Origin: Faecalicatena faecalis
Lineage (GTDB): Bacteria > Bacillota > Clostridia > Lachnospirales > Lachnospiraceae
Length of the DNA: 64,000 nucleotides
NCBI RefSeq assembly: GCF_012524165.2
Contig: NZ_JABACJ020000006.1
Coordinates: 124,001 to 188,000 of the forward strand
Direction: 5' to 3'
The notes below the pieces were generated by a model. That model had not been told where the DNA came from, searched no databases, and saw only the letters and a list, made by a program, of their open reading frames with translations. This document shows positions 46,270 through 57,368 of the stretch, in pieces; the first letter of the stretch is position 1, and the number at the start of each line of letters is the position of its first letter. A program made the translations under genes and the position numbers.

Positions 46270-46896
46270 ATGAAGAAACGTACCAAAGAAATATTGGAAA
46301 TCCTTGATCAGCAGTATGGGCGGGAATATGTCTGTTATCTGAATTACAATACGCCCTGGCAGCTATTGATCGCTACTATGCTCAGTGCCCAGTGCACGGA
46401 TGCACGAGTGAATATTGTGACAAAGGATCTATTTCAGAAATACGACACCCTCGAAAAGTTTGCATATGCTGATTTAAAGGAGTTGGAGCAGGATATTAAG
46501 CCCACAGGATTTTATCACAATAAAGCCAAGAATATCATTGCCTGTACAAAGGCTTTGGTGGAGCAGTTTGATGGTGCAGTTCCCTCCTCCCTGGAGGATC
46601 TGACTTCTCTGGCAGGGGTGGGGCGCAAGACAGCTAATGTTATCCGGGGCAACATTTTCCACGAACCCAGTGTTGTGGTCGATACCCATGTAAAACGGAT
46701 ATCCAGGCGGCTTGGACTGACAAAGAACGAGGACCCGGAAAAGGTGGAATTTGACTTAATGAAAGAGCTTCCGAAGGACCACTGGATTCTCTATAACATC
46801 CAGATTATTACATTTGGGCGCTCCATCTGTACGGCGCGCAGTCCGAAATGCGAGGAATGCTTCTTGCAAAAATACTGTAAAGAGTATAAAATGTAA
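46270..46896 (+). CDS. nth: Endonuclease III
   Basis: A 208-residue base-excision DNA glycosylase/AP lyase for oxidised pyrimidines. The helix-hairpin-helix LAGVGRKTANV carries the catalytic K120, with D138 in VVVDTHVKR. The iron-sulfur loop C187-X6-C194-X2-C197-X5-C203 is intact. CAAAGGAGG precedes the ATG. Confidence 0.96.
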   Translation: MKKRTKEILEILDQQYGREYVCYLNYNTPWQLLIATMLSAQCTDARVNIVTKDLFQKYDTLEKFAYADLKELEQDIKPTGFYHNKAKNIIACTKALVEQFDGAVPSSLEDLTSLAGVGRKTANVIRGNIFHEPSVVVDTHVKRISRRLGLTKNEDPEKVEFDLMKELPKDHWILYNIQIITFGRSICTARSPKCEECFLQKYCKEYKM

Positions 46897-46957
46897 CCTA
46901 ACTAACTGACAACATGGACCCAATCGAGGTCCAAGACGGATAAGAGGTGGACAGAAA

Positions 46958-47062
46958 ATGAATATATATGATAAAAAAGTAAGAAGAATCATATCAATTA
47001 TTGTTATGGTAATCATCCTGGCTATGGTCGCAACGATGGTGATACCATATCTTGTTGCTTAG
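46958..47062 (+). CDS. Small single-span membrane protein, 34 residues
   Basis: Too short for normal gene calling. It starts MNIYDKKVRRIIS, then has one hydrophobic helix (about 13-34) ending IPYLVA. AGAGGTGG lies 8 bases before the ATG, and a small hairpin (TGGACC/GGTCCA, 46915-46933) is just upstream. Similar basic-start, one-helix mini-proteins are common in Lachnospiraceae. It sits between nth and the VanW gene. Function unknown. Confidence 0.65.
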   Translation: MNIYDKKVRRIISIIVMVIILAMVATMVIPYLVA

Positions 47063-47123
47063 CAGGAGTTCTGACAGGGGCAGGTGTCTCGAAAGCGGTT
47101 ACAAAGGAAATTAGAGGAAGCTT

Positions 47124-48713
47124 ATGGGGAACAGAAAAAGAAGAAGGCGCAGGCGGAGGATAACCAGGGCACAGGCTAAAGTGATCTATCGTCTGCTCCA
47201 GATGATATTGTGTGCAGCCGTTATAATTCTCTGCGTTCAGTTTTTCCTGCACAGGTATATCAGGAAGTTTGATGAACGTATTATCATACAGGGAGTTTCT
47301 ATCGGAAAAACGGATGTATCGGGCCTGAATGCAAAGCGAGCGAAAGAGAAGATACAAAAGGAACTCTCAGTCTATTCGGATGTGAAGGTCAGTCTGTCCT
47401 TGGAGGATGGAAGAGAGGCAGAGGCGACTCTTGGAGAGCTCGGTCTTACTGTGAAGAAATTAGATTCTGTAGTCCAGAAAGCTGTAGATTATGGGAAAAA
47501 GGGAAATGCACTTTCCTGTTATCGAATCTTAAAACGAGCACAGAAGCATGAGAACAAAAAAGAGATTCCTGTTACATATGCAGTGACGGAAAAATCGGCT
47601 CTGGCAGGCCTGAACGCTGCATTTAAGGATCAACTGAATCTTCCCGAAAATGCAAAAGTGACGCAGGATGATTCCGGTGTGGTCATTGTGAAAGAAAAGC
47701 CAGGTGAAGTACTGGATGTCGGGAAAACGGTAAAGAGCATTAATAAATTTTTAGCCGGAAGCTGGGACGAAAAGGGTGGAAAGGTAAAGGCCTATCTGAC
47801 TTACAACGATCCAGAGATTACGAAAGCTGATCTAAAGACAATGACAGATCTGCTTGGCAGCTATACTACATTTTACGGCAGTGACGGTTCCGGCAGGGCA
47901 CAGAATATAGAGAGCGGCGCAAAGCATATTGACGGCGCGATTATAAAGCCAGGGGAAGAATTTTCAGCCGATGCCGCCATGAGACCTTATACAGAGGAAA
48001 ATGGGTTTACAGAGGCAGCCTCCTATGAGGATGATAAGGTGGTACAGTCCATGGGCGGCGGTATCTGTCAGATTTCTACTACGCTGTATAATGCGGTACT
48101 ATATGCGGAATTGGAAGTAACGGAACGGTCTCCGCATACGATGCTTGTTCATTATGTGGAACCATCACAGGATGCTGCGATTGCAGATGATGTGAAAGAC
48201 CTTAAGTTCAAGAATAACCTGGAATCACCAATTTATGTTGAAAGTGTGCTATCTGACGGCTGCATTACATTTAATATCTATGGGAAAGAGACCAGAGAAG
48301 CAGGACGATCACTGGAGTTTGTCAGTGAGACAACAGGGACGGACCTGCCGGAAGGAAAACGTTATATAGCTACAGATGATGGAATTGGTAATTTTTACGT
48401 TTTGAGTCAGGCACAGCCGGCAATTTCTGCGCAGCTTGTAAAGGTCGTCTATCAGGATGGCGAGGAAGTGAGCCGGAATGTGATTAATAACAGTGAGTAT
48501 GTTCCGTCAAAGGAGACCATTGCGGTCGGAACGGCTTCTGACGATCCCCAGGTGACGGATCAGATGAATCAGGCTATTCTTTCGCAAGATGAAAGCCAGA
48601 TCATGAGTACGATCCAGAAGCTGACAGGAGCATCAGACAGTTCACAGGACAGCACGCAGGATAGTTCAGGTGCAGAGAATGATTCGGCGGGGCAGGATGG
48701 TACACAGAATTAG
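47124..48713 (+). CDS. VanW family protein with peptidoglycan-binding-like region
   Basis: A 529-residue protein anchored by one N-terminal helix (about 25-45). Next come external PG_binding_4-like segments (about 50-220), a VanW domain (about 235-390: KPGEEFSADAAMRP, QSMGGGICQISTTLYNAVLYA) and a G5-like or linker part with a Ser/Gln/Asp-rich tail. VanW proteins occur in some vancomycin-resistance clusters but are widespread without them; the role at the cell wall is not established. AGAGGAAGC precedes the ATG. Confidence 0.88.
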   Translation: MGNRKRRRRRRRITRAQAKVIYRLLQMILCAAVIILCVQFFLHRYIRKFDERIIIQGVSIGKTDVSGLNAKRAKEKIQKELSVYSDVKVSLSLEDGREAEATLGELGLTVKKLDSVVQKAVDYGKKGNALSCYRILKRAQKHENKKEIPVTYAVTEKSALAGLNAAFKDQLNLPENAKVTQDDSGVVIVKEKPGEVLDVGKTVKSINKFLAGSWDEKGGKVKAYLTYNDPEITKADLKTMTDLLGSYTTFYGSDGSGRAQNIESGAKHIDGAIIKPGEEFSADAAMRPYTEENGFTEAASYEDDKVVQSMGGGICQISTTLYNAVLYAELEVTERSPHTMLVHYVEPSQDAAIADDVKDLKFKNNLESPIYVESVLSDGCITFNIYGKETREAGRSLEFVSETTGTDLPEGKRYIATDDGIGNFYVLSQAQPAISAQLVKVVYQDGEEVSRNVINNSEYVPSKETIAVGTASDDPQVTDQMNQAILSQDESQIMSTIQKLTGASDSSQDSTQDSSGAENDSAGQDGTQN

Positions 48714-48770
48714 GAAGTAAAAGACAGCAGGGAAACAAAAGTATTCCATGTTGGTAGAAGCAGGAGAAGT

Positions 48771-49787
48771 ATGAAAGCAGGAAATATTTCACAGACCGTA
48801 TGGAAGAGGTCGGTTAGAAAACAACTAAAGCATGTGCGTGAAGAGGTCCTTTTTCCTCCTTCTATGGAGGAGGCCTGCAGTGCAATTCGGGTACCGGAAG
48901 GACAGGTGGCAGTATACGCTGGCGCACAGTCTTTTGGAAATGTCGAAGAGGCGGGAATCTATGCAGCAGCGCGGGCCCTCAACGAGGTCGCTTCATGGGG
49001 GGCAGATCCAGTAGGTCTCTCTGTCCAGGCAGTGTTGCCTTTGTCAGCCACAGAAGCCCAGGTAAAGGCAATGACAGGCTGTATGGAGTCGGTCTGCAGT
49101 GAAGCAGGCGTACAGTTGACCTGTTTAAAAGTAGAAAGTAATCCTGCTGTGAACCAGGCCTTTTTTACGGCAGAAGCGGTGGGGAGTGCAAAGGAAGAGA
49201 ATTTGACCCGGGCAGCGGATGCGGCGCCGGGAGAGGATATTATTTTATGTGGTTATATCGGACTGGAGGGGATGCTGAGGATCCTGGCAGAGCGGGAGGA
49301 AGAGTTGGGACAGAGGTTTGTCCCTGCGTTCATCCGGCAGATGAAGGGACTGAGGCATCAGCTTCTGGGAATTCCTGCCATCCGGGCAGCAAAATGTGCG
49401 GGGGCATCGGCAGTCCACCAGATCGGCAGCGGAGGAATCTTGGCTGCACTGTGGGAATTAGCAGAGGCGTCAGGCATCGGCCTGGAGGTTGCACTTTCCC
49501 GTATGTCCATTCGTCAGGAGACGGTGGAGGTATGCGAATACTATCATCTCAATCCCTACCAGATGACATCCACAGGAAGCTTTCTGATGACAGCAGCGGA
49601 TGGTGATGCCCTTGTGAAGGAGCTGGAAGGGGTGGGCGCACGAGCCGTCAAGCTTGGGGTTGCCACGGACGGGAAGGCCCGGGTGATCACAAGCGGTGAA
49701 GAACAGAGATATCTGGACAGGCCGGCACCGGATGAGCTGATGCTCTGGTGGGAGCGCGCCTTAAAGAGTGAGACGGCTGCACCATAA
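48771..49787 (+). CDS. PurM/HypE-like AIR synthase family protein
   Basis: A 338-residue protein with the two-domain PurM-like layout: an N-terminal ATP-binding part (VYAGAQSFGNVEEAGIYAAA, LNEVASWGADPVGLSVQAVL) and a C-terminal part (MTSTGSFLMTAADGDALVKEL). It looks like a HypE-related 'AIR synthase' of Lachnospiraceae. It lacks the C-terminal PRxC cysteine tail of true HypE (it ends SETAAP), so it should not make the hydrogenase cyanide ligand. Role unknown. Confidence 0.7.
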   Translation: MKAGNISQTVWKRSVRKQLKHVREEVLFPPSMEEACSAIRVPEGQVAVYAGAQSFGNVEEAGIYAAARALNEVASWGADPVGLSVQAVLPLSATEAQVKAMTGCMESVCSEAGVQLTCLKVESNPAVNQAFFTAEAVGSAKEENLTRAADAAPGEDIILCGYIGLEGMLRILAEREEELGQRFVPAFIRQMKGLRHQLLGIPAIRAAKCAGASAVHQIGSGGILAALWELAEASGIGLEVALSRMSIRQETVEVCEYYHLNPYQMTSTGSFLMTAADGDALVKELEGVGARAVKLGVATDGKARVITSGEEQRYLDRPAPDELMLWWERALKSETAAP

Positions 49788-49885
49788 GAAGAGGAAAAAA
49801 GCGGCAGGACGGGTGTCTGTCCGGGAATAAAAAGTTGTAAATTTAAAAAACAGATTTGTATAGACACATTTAGGAGGTAGTAGAT

Positions 49886-50377
49886 ATGGATAACTTAAGG
49901 AATGAAATTTTAAGATATCTGGAGACGAACAGCAGAGTGAATCTTGGAGAACTTGGGGTACTGCTCGGAGTGGACGAGGTGACAGTAGCAAATGAAATCG
50001 CTGATATGGAGAAGGAGAAGATCATCTGTGGATATCATACACTGATTGACTGGGACAAAGCAGGTGTAGAGAGCGTGACCGCATTGATTGAAGTCCGCGT
50101 GACTCCACAGCGCAATCAGGGCTTCGACCGTATCGCAGAACGGATTTACAATTATCCAGAGGTTCATGCAGTATATTTGATTTCAGGAGGGTATGACCTT
50201 CTTGTTACATTAGAAGGTAAGACATTGAAAGAGGTTTCCCGGTTTGTATCTGAGAAATTGTCCCCGATTGAATCCGTGATCAGTACTGCGACCTATTTCA
50301 TTCTGAAAAAATATAAAGATCATGGCACTATCCTGGTACCGAAAAAAGAGTCAGAAAGGATGTTGGTGACGCCATGA
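49886..50377 (+). CDS. Lrp/AsnC family regulator
   Basis: A 163-residue regulator with an N-terminal helix-turn-helix (RVNLGELGVLLGVDEVTVANE) and a C-terminal RAM ligand-binding domain (VTALIEVRVTPQRNQGFD, VHAVYLISGGYDLLVTLEG). Lrp proteins sense amino acids. It overlaps the aminotransferase gene by four bases (ATGA), so the two are translationally coupled and likely form a regulator-enzyme pair. Confidence 0.92.
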   Translation: MDNLRNEILRYLETNSRVNLGELGVLLGVDEVTVANEIADMEKEKIICGYHTLIDWDKAGVESVTALIEVRVTPQRNQGFDRIAERIYNYPEVHAVYLISGGYDLLVTLEGKTLKEVSRFVSEKLSPIESVISTATYFILKKYKDHGTILVPKKESERMLVTP

Positions 50378-51546
50378 TGAGAAACCCATTATCAAAGAAA
50401 ATAATAGAAATCGAGCCATCCGGTATTCGGAAATTTTTTGACGTGGCAAATGAGATGGAGGACGCGATTTCCCTTGGTGTGGGAGAACCGGATTTTGATA
50501 CTCCGTGGCGTATCCGTGAGGAAGGTATTTTTTCTTTGGAAAGAGGGCGTACCTTTTATACATCCAATGCCGGATTACAAGAATTAAGAAATGAAATCTG
50601 CAGATACTTAGAAAGAAAGATTCATGTCACATATGATCCCAAAAAGGAGACTTTGGTCACAGTAGGAGGCAGTGAAGCAATTGATATCGGCCTTCGCTGT
50701 ATGCTGGACCCGGGAGACGAGGTCCTGATTCCACAGCCGTGCTATGTCTCTTATCTTCCATGTACCATCATGGCAGATGGAGTACCGGTAGTTATTCCGC
50801 TTCAGTATGAGAATGAGTTCAAGCTGACCGTGGAGGATTTAGAGAAGTATACGACTCCGAAGACAAAGGTCTTGATTATGCCGTTCCCGAACAATCCGAC
50901 AGGGTCCATTATGACGAAAGAGGATTTAGAACCGATTGCTGAATTCGTAAAAGAACATGACCTGTATGTTCTTTCCGATGAAATCTATTCCGAGCTGACA
51001 TATAAAACGCAGCATGTCTCCATTGCAAGTCTTCCGGGAATGCGTGAGCGTACCATCGTGATCAATGGTTTTTCCAAGGGATTTGCCATGACGGGATGGC
51101 GTCTGGGCTACTGCTGCGGACCACAGCCGATTATTGAACAGATGATCAAGCTGCACCAGTTTGCGATTATGTGTGCACCGACGAACAGCCAATATGCTGC
51201 TATTGAAGGTCTGCGCAACTGCAACGATGAAGTGGAAGAGATGCGCAAGTCCTATAATCAAAGGAGACGTTTCCTGATGCACGAATTTGCACGTATGGGA
51301 CTGGAATGTTTTGAGCCGTTCGGAGCATTTTATGTGTTCCCGAGTATTCAGGAATTTAACATGACCTCCGAGGAGTTTGCGACTCGTCTGCTCAACGAGG
51401 AGAAGGTCGCAGTCGTTCCAGGAACTGCTTTTGGTGAATGCGGCGAGGGATTTCTGCGTATCTCCTATGCTTACTCACTAGATGATTTAAAAGAAGCACT
51501 GGGACGTCTGGGGAATTTCATACAGCGTCTGAGAAATGAGAGGTAG
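50374..51546 (+). CDS. PLP-dependent class I/II aminotransferase
   Basis: A 390-residue fold-type I aminotransferase. Predicted cofactor residues are K235 (NGFSKGFAMTGWRLGY), N174 (PFPNNPTGS), D202 and Y205 (SDEIYSEL) and the substrate-carboxylate arginine near the C-terminus (FLRISYAYS). It resembles aspartate/aromatic-type aminotransferases of Clostridia. Substrate unproven. Confidence 0.92.
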   Translation: MMRNPLSKKIIEIEPSGIRKFFDVANEMEDAISLGVGEPDFDTPWRIREEGIFSLERGRTFYTSNAGLQELRNEICRYLERKIHVTYDPKKETLVTVGGSEAIDIGLRCMLDPGDEVLIPQPCYVSYLPCTIMADGVPVVIPLQYENEFKLTVEDLEKYTTPKTKVLIMPFPNNPTGSIMTKEDLEPIAEFVKEHDLYVLSDEIYSELTYKTQHVSIASLPGMRERTIVINGFSKGFAMTGWRLGYCCGPQPIIEQMIKLHQFAIMCAPTNSQYAAIEGLRNCNDEVEEMRKSYNQRRRFLMHEFARMGLECFEPFGAFYVFPSIQEFNMTSEEFATRLLNEEKVAVVPGTAFGECGEGFLRISYAYSLDDLKEALGRLGNFIQRLRNER

Positions 51547-51552
51547 GCTGCA

Positions 51553-52044
51553 ATGTTGAATATTGTACTTCATGAACCGGAAATTCCGGCAAATACAGGG
51601 AATATTGGAAGGACCTGTGTCGCGACCAATACAAGGCTTCATCTGATTGAGCCGCTCGGATTCAAGTTGAATGAGAAAGCTTTGAAGCGTGCAGGGATGG
51701 ACTACTGGTCCGATCTGGATGTAAGGACATATATCGACTATAACGATTTTCTGGAGAAGAACCCGGGGGCAAAGATTTATATGGCCACGACGAAGGCATT
51801 TAAGGTCTATACGGAGGTCCAGTATGAGCCGGATTGTTATATTATGTTCGGCAAAGAGAGCGCCGGGATACCGGAGGAAATTCTAGTAGAACATAAGGAA
51901 GTTTGTGTACGTATCCCTATGGTAGGGGATATCCGCTCACTGAATCTGGGCAATTCTGTAGCAGTCATTCTCTACGAAGCGCTGCGTCAGAACCAATTTG
52001 CAGGGATGAACCTGGAAGGACATTTACATCATCTGCACTGGTAA
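51553..52044 (+). CDS. trmL: tRNA (cytidine/uridine-2'-O)-methyltransferase
   Basis: A 163-residue SPOUT methyltransferase for the wobble base 34 of tRNA-Leu. Motifs: HEPEIPANTGNIGRTC (N-terminal), YIMFGKESAGIPEE and RIPMVGDIRSLNLGNSVAV (knot). It follows the aminotransferase gene after 6 bases. Confidence 0.95.
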   Translation: MLNIVLHEPEIPANTGNIGRTCVATNTRLHLIEPLGFKLNEKALKRAGMDYWSDLDVRTYIDYNDFLEKNPGAKIYMATTKAFKVYTEVQYEPDCYIMFGKESAGIPEEILVEHKEVCVRIPMVGDIRSLNLGNSVAVILYEALRQNQFAGMNLEGHLHHLHW

Positions 52045-52065
52045 TCTGTCTATGTATACAAAACA

Positions 52066-52114
52066 AAAAAGTGGAACTAAAAACAGTATGGAGCTGTGTT
52101 TGGTTTCACTTTTT
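52066..52114 (+). terminator. Terminator after trmL
   Basis: AAAAAGTG with AAC and AAACAG pairs with CTGT, GTT and CACTTTTT around TATGGAG, with a few mismatches, and ends in a T-run. Confidence 0.7.
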
Positions 52115-52309
52115 CAGATTCCTGAGGAAAGAGGGTTTTAGAATCCTGGATTGTGCACATAATAATGGAAAATGTGCTATGGGCAAAGATGCATAAAAAA
52201 TAGCATAATTAGAAGGATGGAAAATTATGGTTAATGCACATATTCAGCGAGGTTTGGATGAAAGCAAAGAAAATAATGCACAATTTGAAAAGAAAAAAAT
52301 AACAAATTA

Positions 52310-52338
52310 TTGTAGACTATTAACAAGTTGTGTGATAT
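52310..52338 (+). promoter_or_regulatory. Possible promoter of the V-type ATPase operon
   Basis: TTGTAG (52310-52315), a 17-base spacer and TGATAT (52333-52338), 38 bases before ntpF. Both boxes are imperfect. The stretch 52115-52309 shows nothing else I can name. Confidence 0.4.
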
Positions 52339-52375
52339 TCTAAGATTGTGTACGTAGAAAGGCGGTGACTAATAT

Positions 52376-52684
52376 ATGGTAGAGGAAACCATTCAGGTGA
52401 TTAGAGAGACAGAGGCAAAAGCCGAGGCCATCGTAAAGGATGCAGAGGTACAGTGCAAGAAGATACTGGAGGATGCATCCGTTAAGGCCGGGGACCTGAA
52501 GGCTGAACAGATCGGCCAGGCCCGTGAAAAGGCAGATGCCATCATGGACAATGCGAAGGAACAAGGTGCACAAGCTCAAAAAACTTCAATGTCTGATGTT
52601 GAGCATGAGATTCAGACATTAAAGGAAACTGCAGCATCCAGAGTTGATGAGGCAGTAGGTCTCGTGATATCACAGCTGGTTTAG
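52376..52684 (+). CDS. ntpF: V-type ATPase subunit G/H (stator coiled coil)
   Basis: A 102-residue, almost wholly coiled-coil protein (IRETEAKAEAIVKDAEVQCK, AEQIGQAREKADAIMDNAKE) that forms the peripheral stalk with NtpE. It is the first gene of an operon with the Enterococcus hirae order F-I-K-E-C-G-A-B-D. AAAGGCGGTGA precedes the ATG. Confidence 0.82.
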   Translation: MVEETIQVIRETEAKAEAIVKDAEVQCKKILEDASVKAGDLKAEQIGQAREKADAIMDNAKEQGAQAQKTSMSDVEHEIQTLKETAASRVDEAVGLVISQLV

Positions 52685-52685
52685 C

Positions 52686-52738
52686 TTATACCGGCGGGTG
52701 CAGCGGCCTTAAGGCCGTACAGGGATAGGCCGGTATAA
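52686..52738 (+). other. Large hairpin in the ntpF-ntpI gap
   Basis: TTATACCGGC (52686-52695) pairs perfectly with GCCGGTATAA (52729-52738), enclosing the palindrome CGGCCTTAAGGCCG (52704-52717). Only A residues follow, so it is a processing or stability element rather than a terminator. It is not a member of the HP1/HP2 family. Confidence 0.65.
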
Positions 52739-52767
52739 AAGAAGCGAGATAAAGGAGGGATAGTATT

Positions 52768-55259
<2,492 letters not shown>

Positions 55260-55299
55260 TCTGTTGGAGAAAAAGAATCAGAGAAGGGAGAGCGTATAA

Positions 55300-55890
55300 A
55301 TGAGTGGATTAGACAAAATGAAAAGTCAGATCCTGGATGAAGCGACCCACTCAGCTGAAGTGAAAATCGCGGAGGCCAAGGCGAAGGCAGAGGAATTGAT
55401 TGAGGCTGCCAAAGCACAGGCAGCTGCGGAAGTTGAGAAAATCTCCAATAAAGCAACAGCGGATGCCAAAAATTATGCACAGCGTGTAGCATCCTCCTGT
55501 GAAATGCAACGTAAGCAGGCTCTTTTGCGTGCGAAGCAGGATGTGATATCAGGTGTGCTTGATCAGGCATACGAGAGAATCCTGAATCTGGATGCAGATG
55601 CATATTTTGATATGGTCCGCAAGATGCTGGATAAATATGTACTGGGTGAATCCGGTGAGATATACTTTTCAGCAAAGGATTTGAGCCGGATGCCGGCGGG
55701 CTTCGAGGAGGAAATCCAAAAAGCAGCAGTGGCGAAGGGCGGCGCTTTGAGCCTTGCAAAAGAGGCGAAGGAGATGGATGGCGGTTTTATCCTGGTGTAT
55801 GGCGGGATTGAAGAAAACTGTACGATAAAGGCATTGTTTGATGCCAAACGAGATGAGTTATCCGATAAGGTGCATGGATTATTATTTTAG
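55300..55890 (+). CDS. ntpE: V-type ATPase subunit E (peripheral stalk)
   Basis: A 196-residue stalk subunit: long N-terminal helix (about 5-95, EVKIAEAKAKAEELIEAAKA) and a C-terminal globular domain (GGFILVYGGIEENCTIKALF). AGAAGGGAGAG precedes the ATG. A hairpin repeat follows before ntpC. Confidence 0.92.
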   Translation: MSGLDKMKSQILDEATHSAEVKIAEAKAKAEELIEAAKAQAAAEVEKISNKATADAKNYAQRVASSCEMQRKQALLRAKQDVISGVLDQAYERILNLDADAYFDMVRKMLDKYVLGESGEIYFSAKDLSRMPAGFEEEIQKAAVAKGGALSLAKEAKEMDGGFILVYGGIEENCTIKALFDAKRDELSDKVHGLLF

Positions 55891-55896
55891 GCAGAA

Positions 55897-55947
55897 ACAT
55901 CCATGTCACTAAGGTTCGAGAGAACTGAACCAAAGTCGACAGGATGT
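55897..55947 (+). repeat. Dispersed hairpin repeat, HP1 copy 3 (before ntpC)
   Basis: A 51-base copy: outer ACATCC/GGATGT and TGTC/GACA are unchanged, while the inner stem is GGTTC/GAACC instead of GGTCC/GGACC. Loop reads GAGAGAACT. An ATG at 55903 opens a frame that runs through the element into ntpC. Confidence 0.85.
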
Positions 55948-55951
55948 ACTT

Positions 55952-55988
55952 TACAACTAAGGTTCGAAAAGACCGAACCTAAGTTGTA
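55952..55988 (+). repeat. Dispersed hairpin repeat, HP2 copy 4 (before ntpC)
   Basis: TACAACT and AGGTTC pair with GAACCT and AGTTGTA around GAAAAGACC. Both arms differ from the copies near 27.1 kb in a compensatory way. TAAGCAGGAGG follows and is the ribosome site of ntpC. Confidence 0.87.
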
Positions 55989-56007
55989 TAAGCAGGAGGT
56001 TTATATT

Positions 56008-56979
56008 TTGAATGATTTAGAATATACTTACGCGGTCGCGCGTATACGTGCTTTGGAGACCTCTTTGATTTCCAGTACCGATATCGAGAGGCTGATGGCC
56101 TGCCAGGATGAAGAGCAGTGTCTTCAGTTTTTAAGCGAGAAGGGCTGGGGAGACGGGACAGGTTCTATGGACGCTTCTGCCATGCTCACGCGGGAAGAGG
56201 AGAAGACATGGGAAGTTATTGACGATGTCGCTCCGGACTTGTCTGTGTTTGATGTGCTTTCTTATCCAAAACTCTACCATAATCTGAAAGCTGCGATCAA
56301 GGAAGTGTGCACAGAGATGGAGAATAAGAATATTTTCTATGATGATTGTGCAATTCCGGGAAAAGAGATGCTTTCGATTATTCAGAATAAGGAATTTGGC
56401 CGTCTGCCTGGTAAGATGGGAGAGGCGGCACAGGAAGCTTATGAGACACTGCTTCATACGAGGGATGGGCAGCTCTGCGATGTCATTGTAGACAGGGCAG
56501 CTCTGGATGCCATTTATGAAGCAGGACAAAAGGCTGACGATGAGATCATCAGAAATTACGCGGAGTCTACTGTGGCAATTGCTGATATCAAGATCGCCGT
56601 GCGTTCCCAGAAGACTGCAAAGTCACTGGATTTCATGAAGCGTGCAATGGCACCCTGCCAGAGTGTGAACGTGGACCAGCTGGCAAAAGCAGCAGCGAGC
56701 GGTATGGATGCGATCCGTGAATACCTGCTCGGAACGACCTATGCAGAAGGCGCACAGGCACTGGAGGATTCTCCGTCCGCATTTGAGCGGTGGTGCGACA
56801 ACCGTATGATGGAAACGATCAGACCTCAGAAATACAATTCATTTTCTGTAGGTCCTCTGGTAGCGTATGCGCTTGCCAGAGAGAATGAGATTAAGACAGT
56901 TCGGATTATCCTGACCGGAAAGCAGAATGAATTTCCGGATGAGGCAATCCGGGAAAGGATAAGGGAGATGTATGTATAA
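56008..56979 (+). CDS. ntpC: V-type ATPase subunit C (rotor-to-ring connector)
   Basis: A 323-residue helical subunit (homologue of eukaryotic d) that couples the central stalk to the K ring; EYTYAVARIRALETSLIS and the C-terminal FSVGPLVAYALARENEIKT are typical. The start is TTG 56008, 8 bases after AGGAGG. The longer frame from ATG 55903 would translate the hairpin repeat (MSLRFERTEPKSTGCTL) and is rejected. Confidence 0.92.
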   Translation: MNDLEYTYAVARIRALETSLISSTDIERLMACQDEEQCLQFLSEKGWGDGTGSMDASAMLTREEEKTWEVIDDVAPDLSVFDVLSYPKLYHNLKAAIKEVCTEMENKNIFYDDCAIPGKEMLSIIQNKEFGRLPGKMGEAAQEAYETLLHTRDGQLCDVIVDRAALDAIYEAGQKADDEIIRNYAESTVAIADIKIAVRSQKTAKSLDFMKRAMAPCQSVNVDQLAKAAASGMDAIREYLLGTTYAEGAQALEDSPSAFERWCDNRMMETIRPQKYNSFSVGPLVAYALARENEIKTVRIILTGKQNEFPDEAIRERIREMYV

Positions 56980-57292
56980 GATAGCAGTGCTTGGTGATTA
57001 TGACAGCATATACGGCTTTGCGACACTGGGCTTAAGCATCTGCCCTGTCCAGAACCGCGAGGAAGCTAAGGATAAGCTAAAGCAGCTTGCTGAAGGGAAA
57101 TATGGGATCATCTATATCACCGAGGCAATTGCTGCAGAGCTGAAAGATGTGATAGAAGAATATAAAGAGCGCACCCTTCCGGCTATCATCCAGATACCGG
57201 GCGTGTCCGGCAATACGGGCGCAGGAGTGGAGGGCGTGAAGAAGACCGTGGAACAGGCGGTTGGATCAGATATCCTGTTTTCACAGGAGTAA
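56972..57292 (+). CDS. ntpG: V-type ATPase subunit F (central stalk)
   Basis: A 106-residue Rossmann-like subunit (MYKIAVLGDYDSIYGFATLG, IIYITEAIAAEL, IPGVSGNTGAGVEGVKKTV) that binds subunit D in the central stalk; called NtpG in Enterococcus. It overlaps ntpC by 8 bases. Confidence 0.93.
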   Translation: MYKIAVLGDYDSIYGFATLGLSICPVQNREEAKDKLKQLAEGKYGIIYITEAIAAELKDVIEEYKERTLPAIIQIPGVSGNTGAGVEGVKKTVEQAVGSDILFSQE

Positions 57293-57313
57293 AATGGAAA
57301 CAAGGGCAAGGAT

Positions 57314-57364
57314 GCATCCATGTCACTAAGGTTCGAAAAAACCGAACCTAAGTCGACAGGATGT
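57314..57364 (+). repeat. Dispersed hairpin repeat, HP1 copy 4 (before ntpA)
   Basis: GCATCC pairs with GGATGT (one wobble), TGTC with GACA and AGGTTC with GAACCT around GAAAAAACC. Length is again 51 bases. ATG at 57320 opens a short frame (MSLRFEKTEPKSTGCTLQ) that ends inside HP2. Confidence 0.85.
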
Positions 57365-57368
57365 ACTT

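Noticed and set aside
55903..56007. N-terminal extension of NtpC
   Set aside because: It is translated hairpin-repeat DNA. TTG 56008 follows a well-spaced AGGAGG and gives the family N-terminus.
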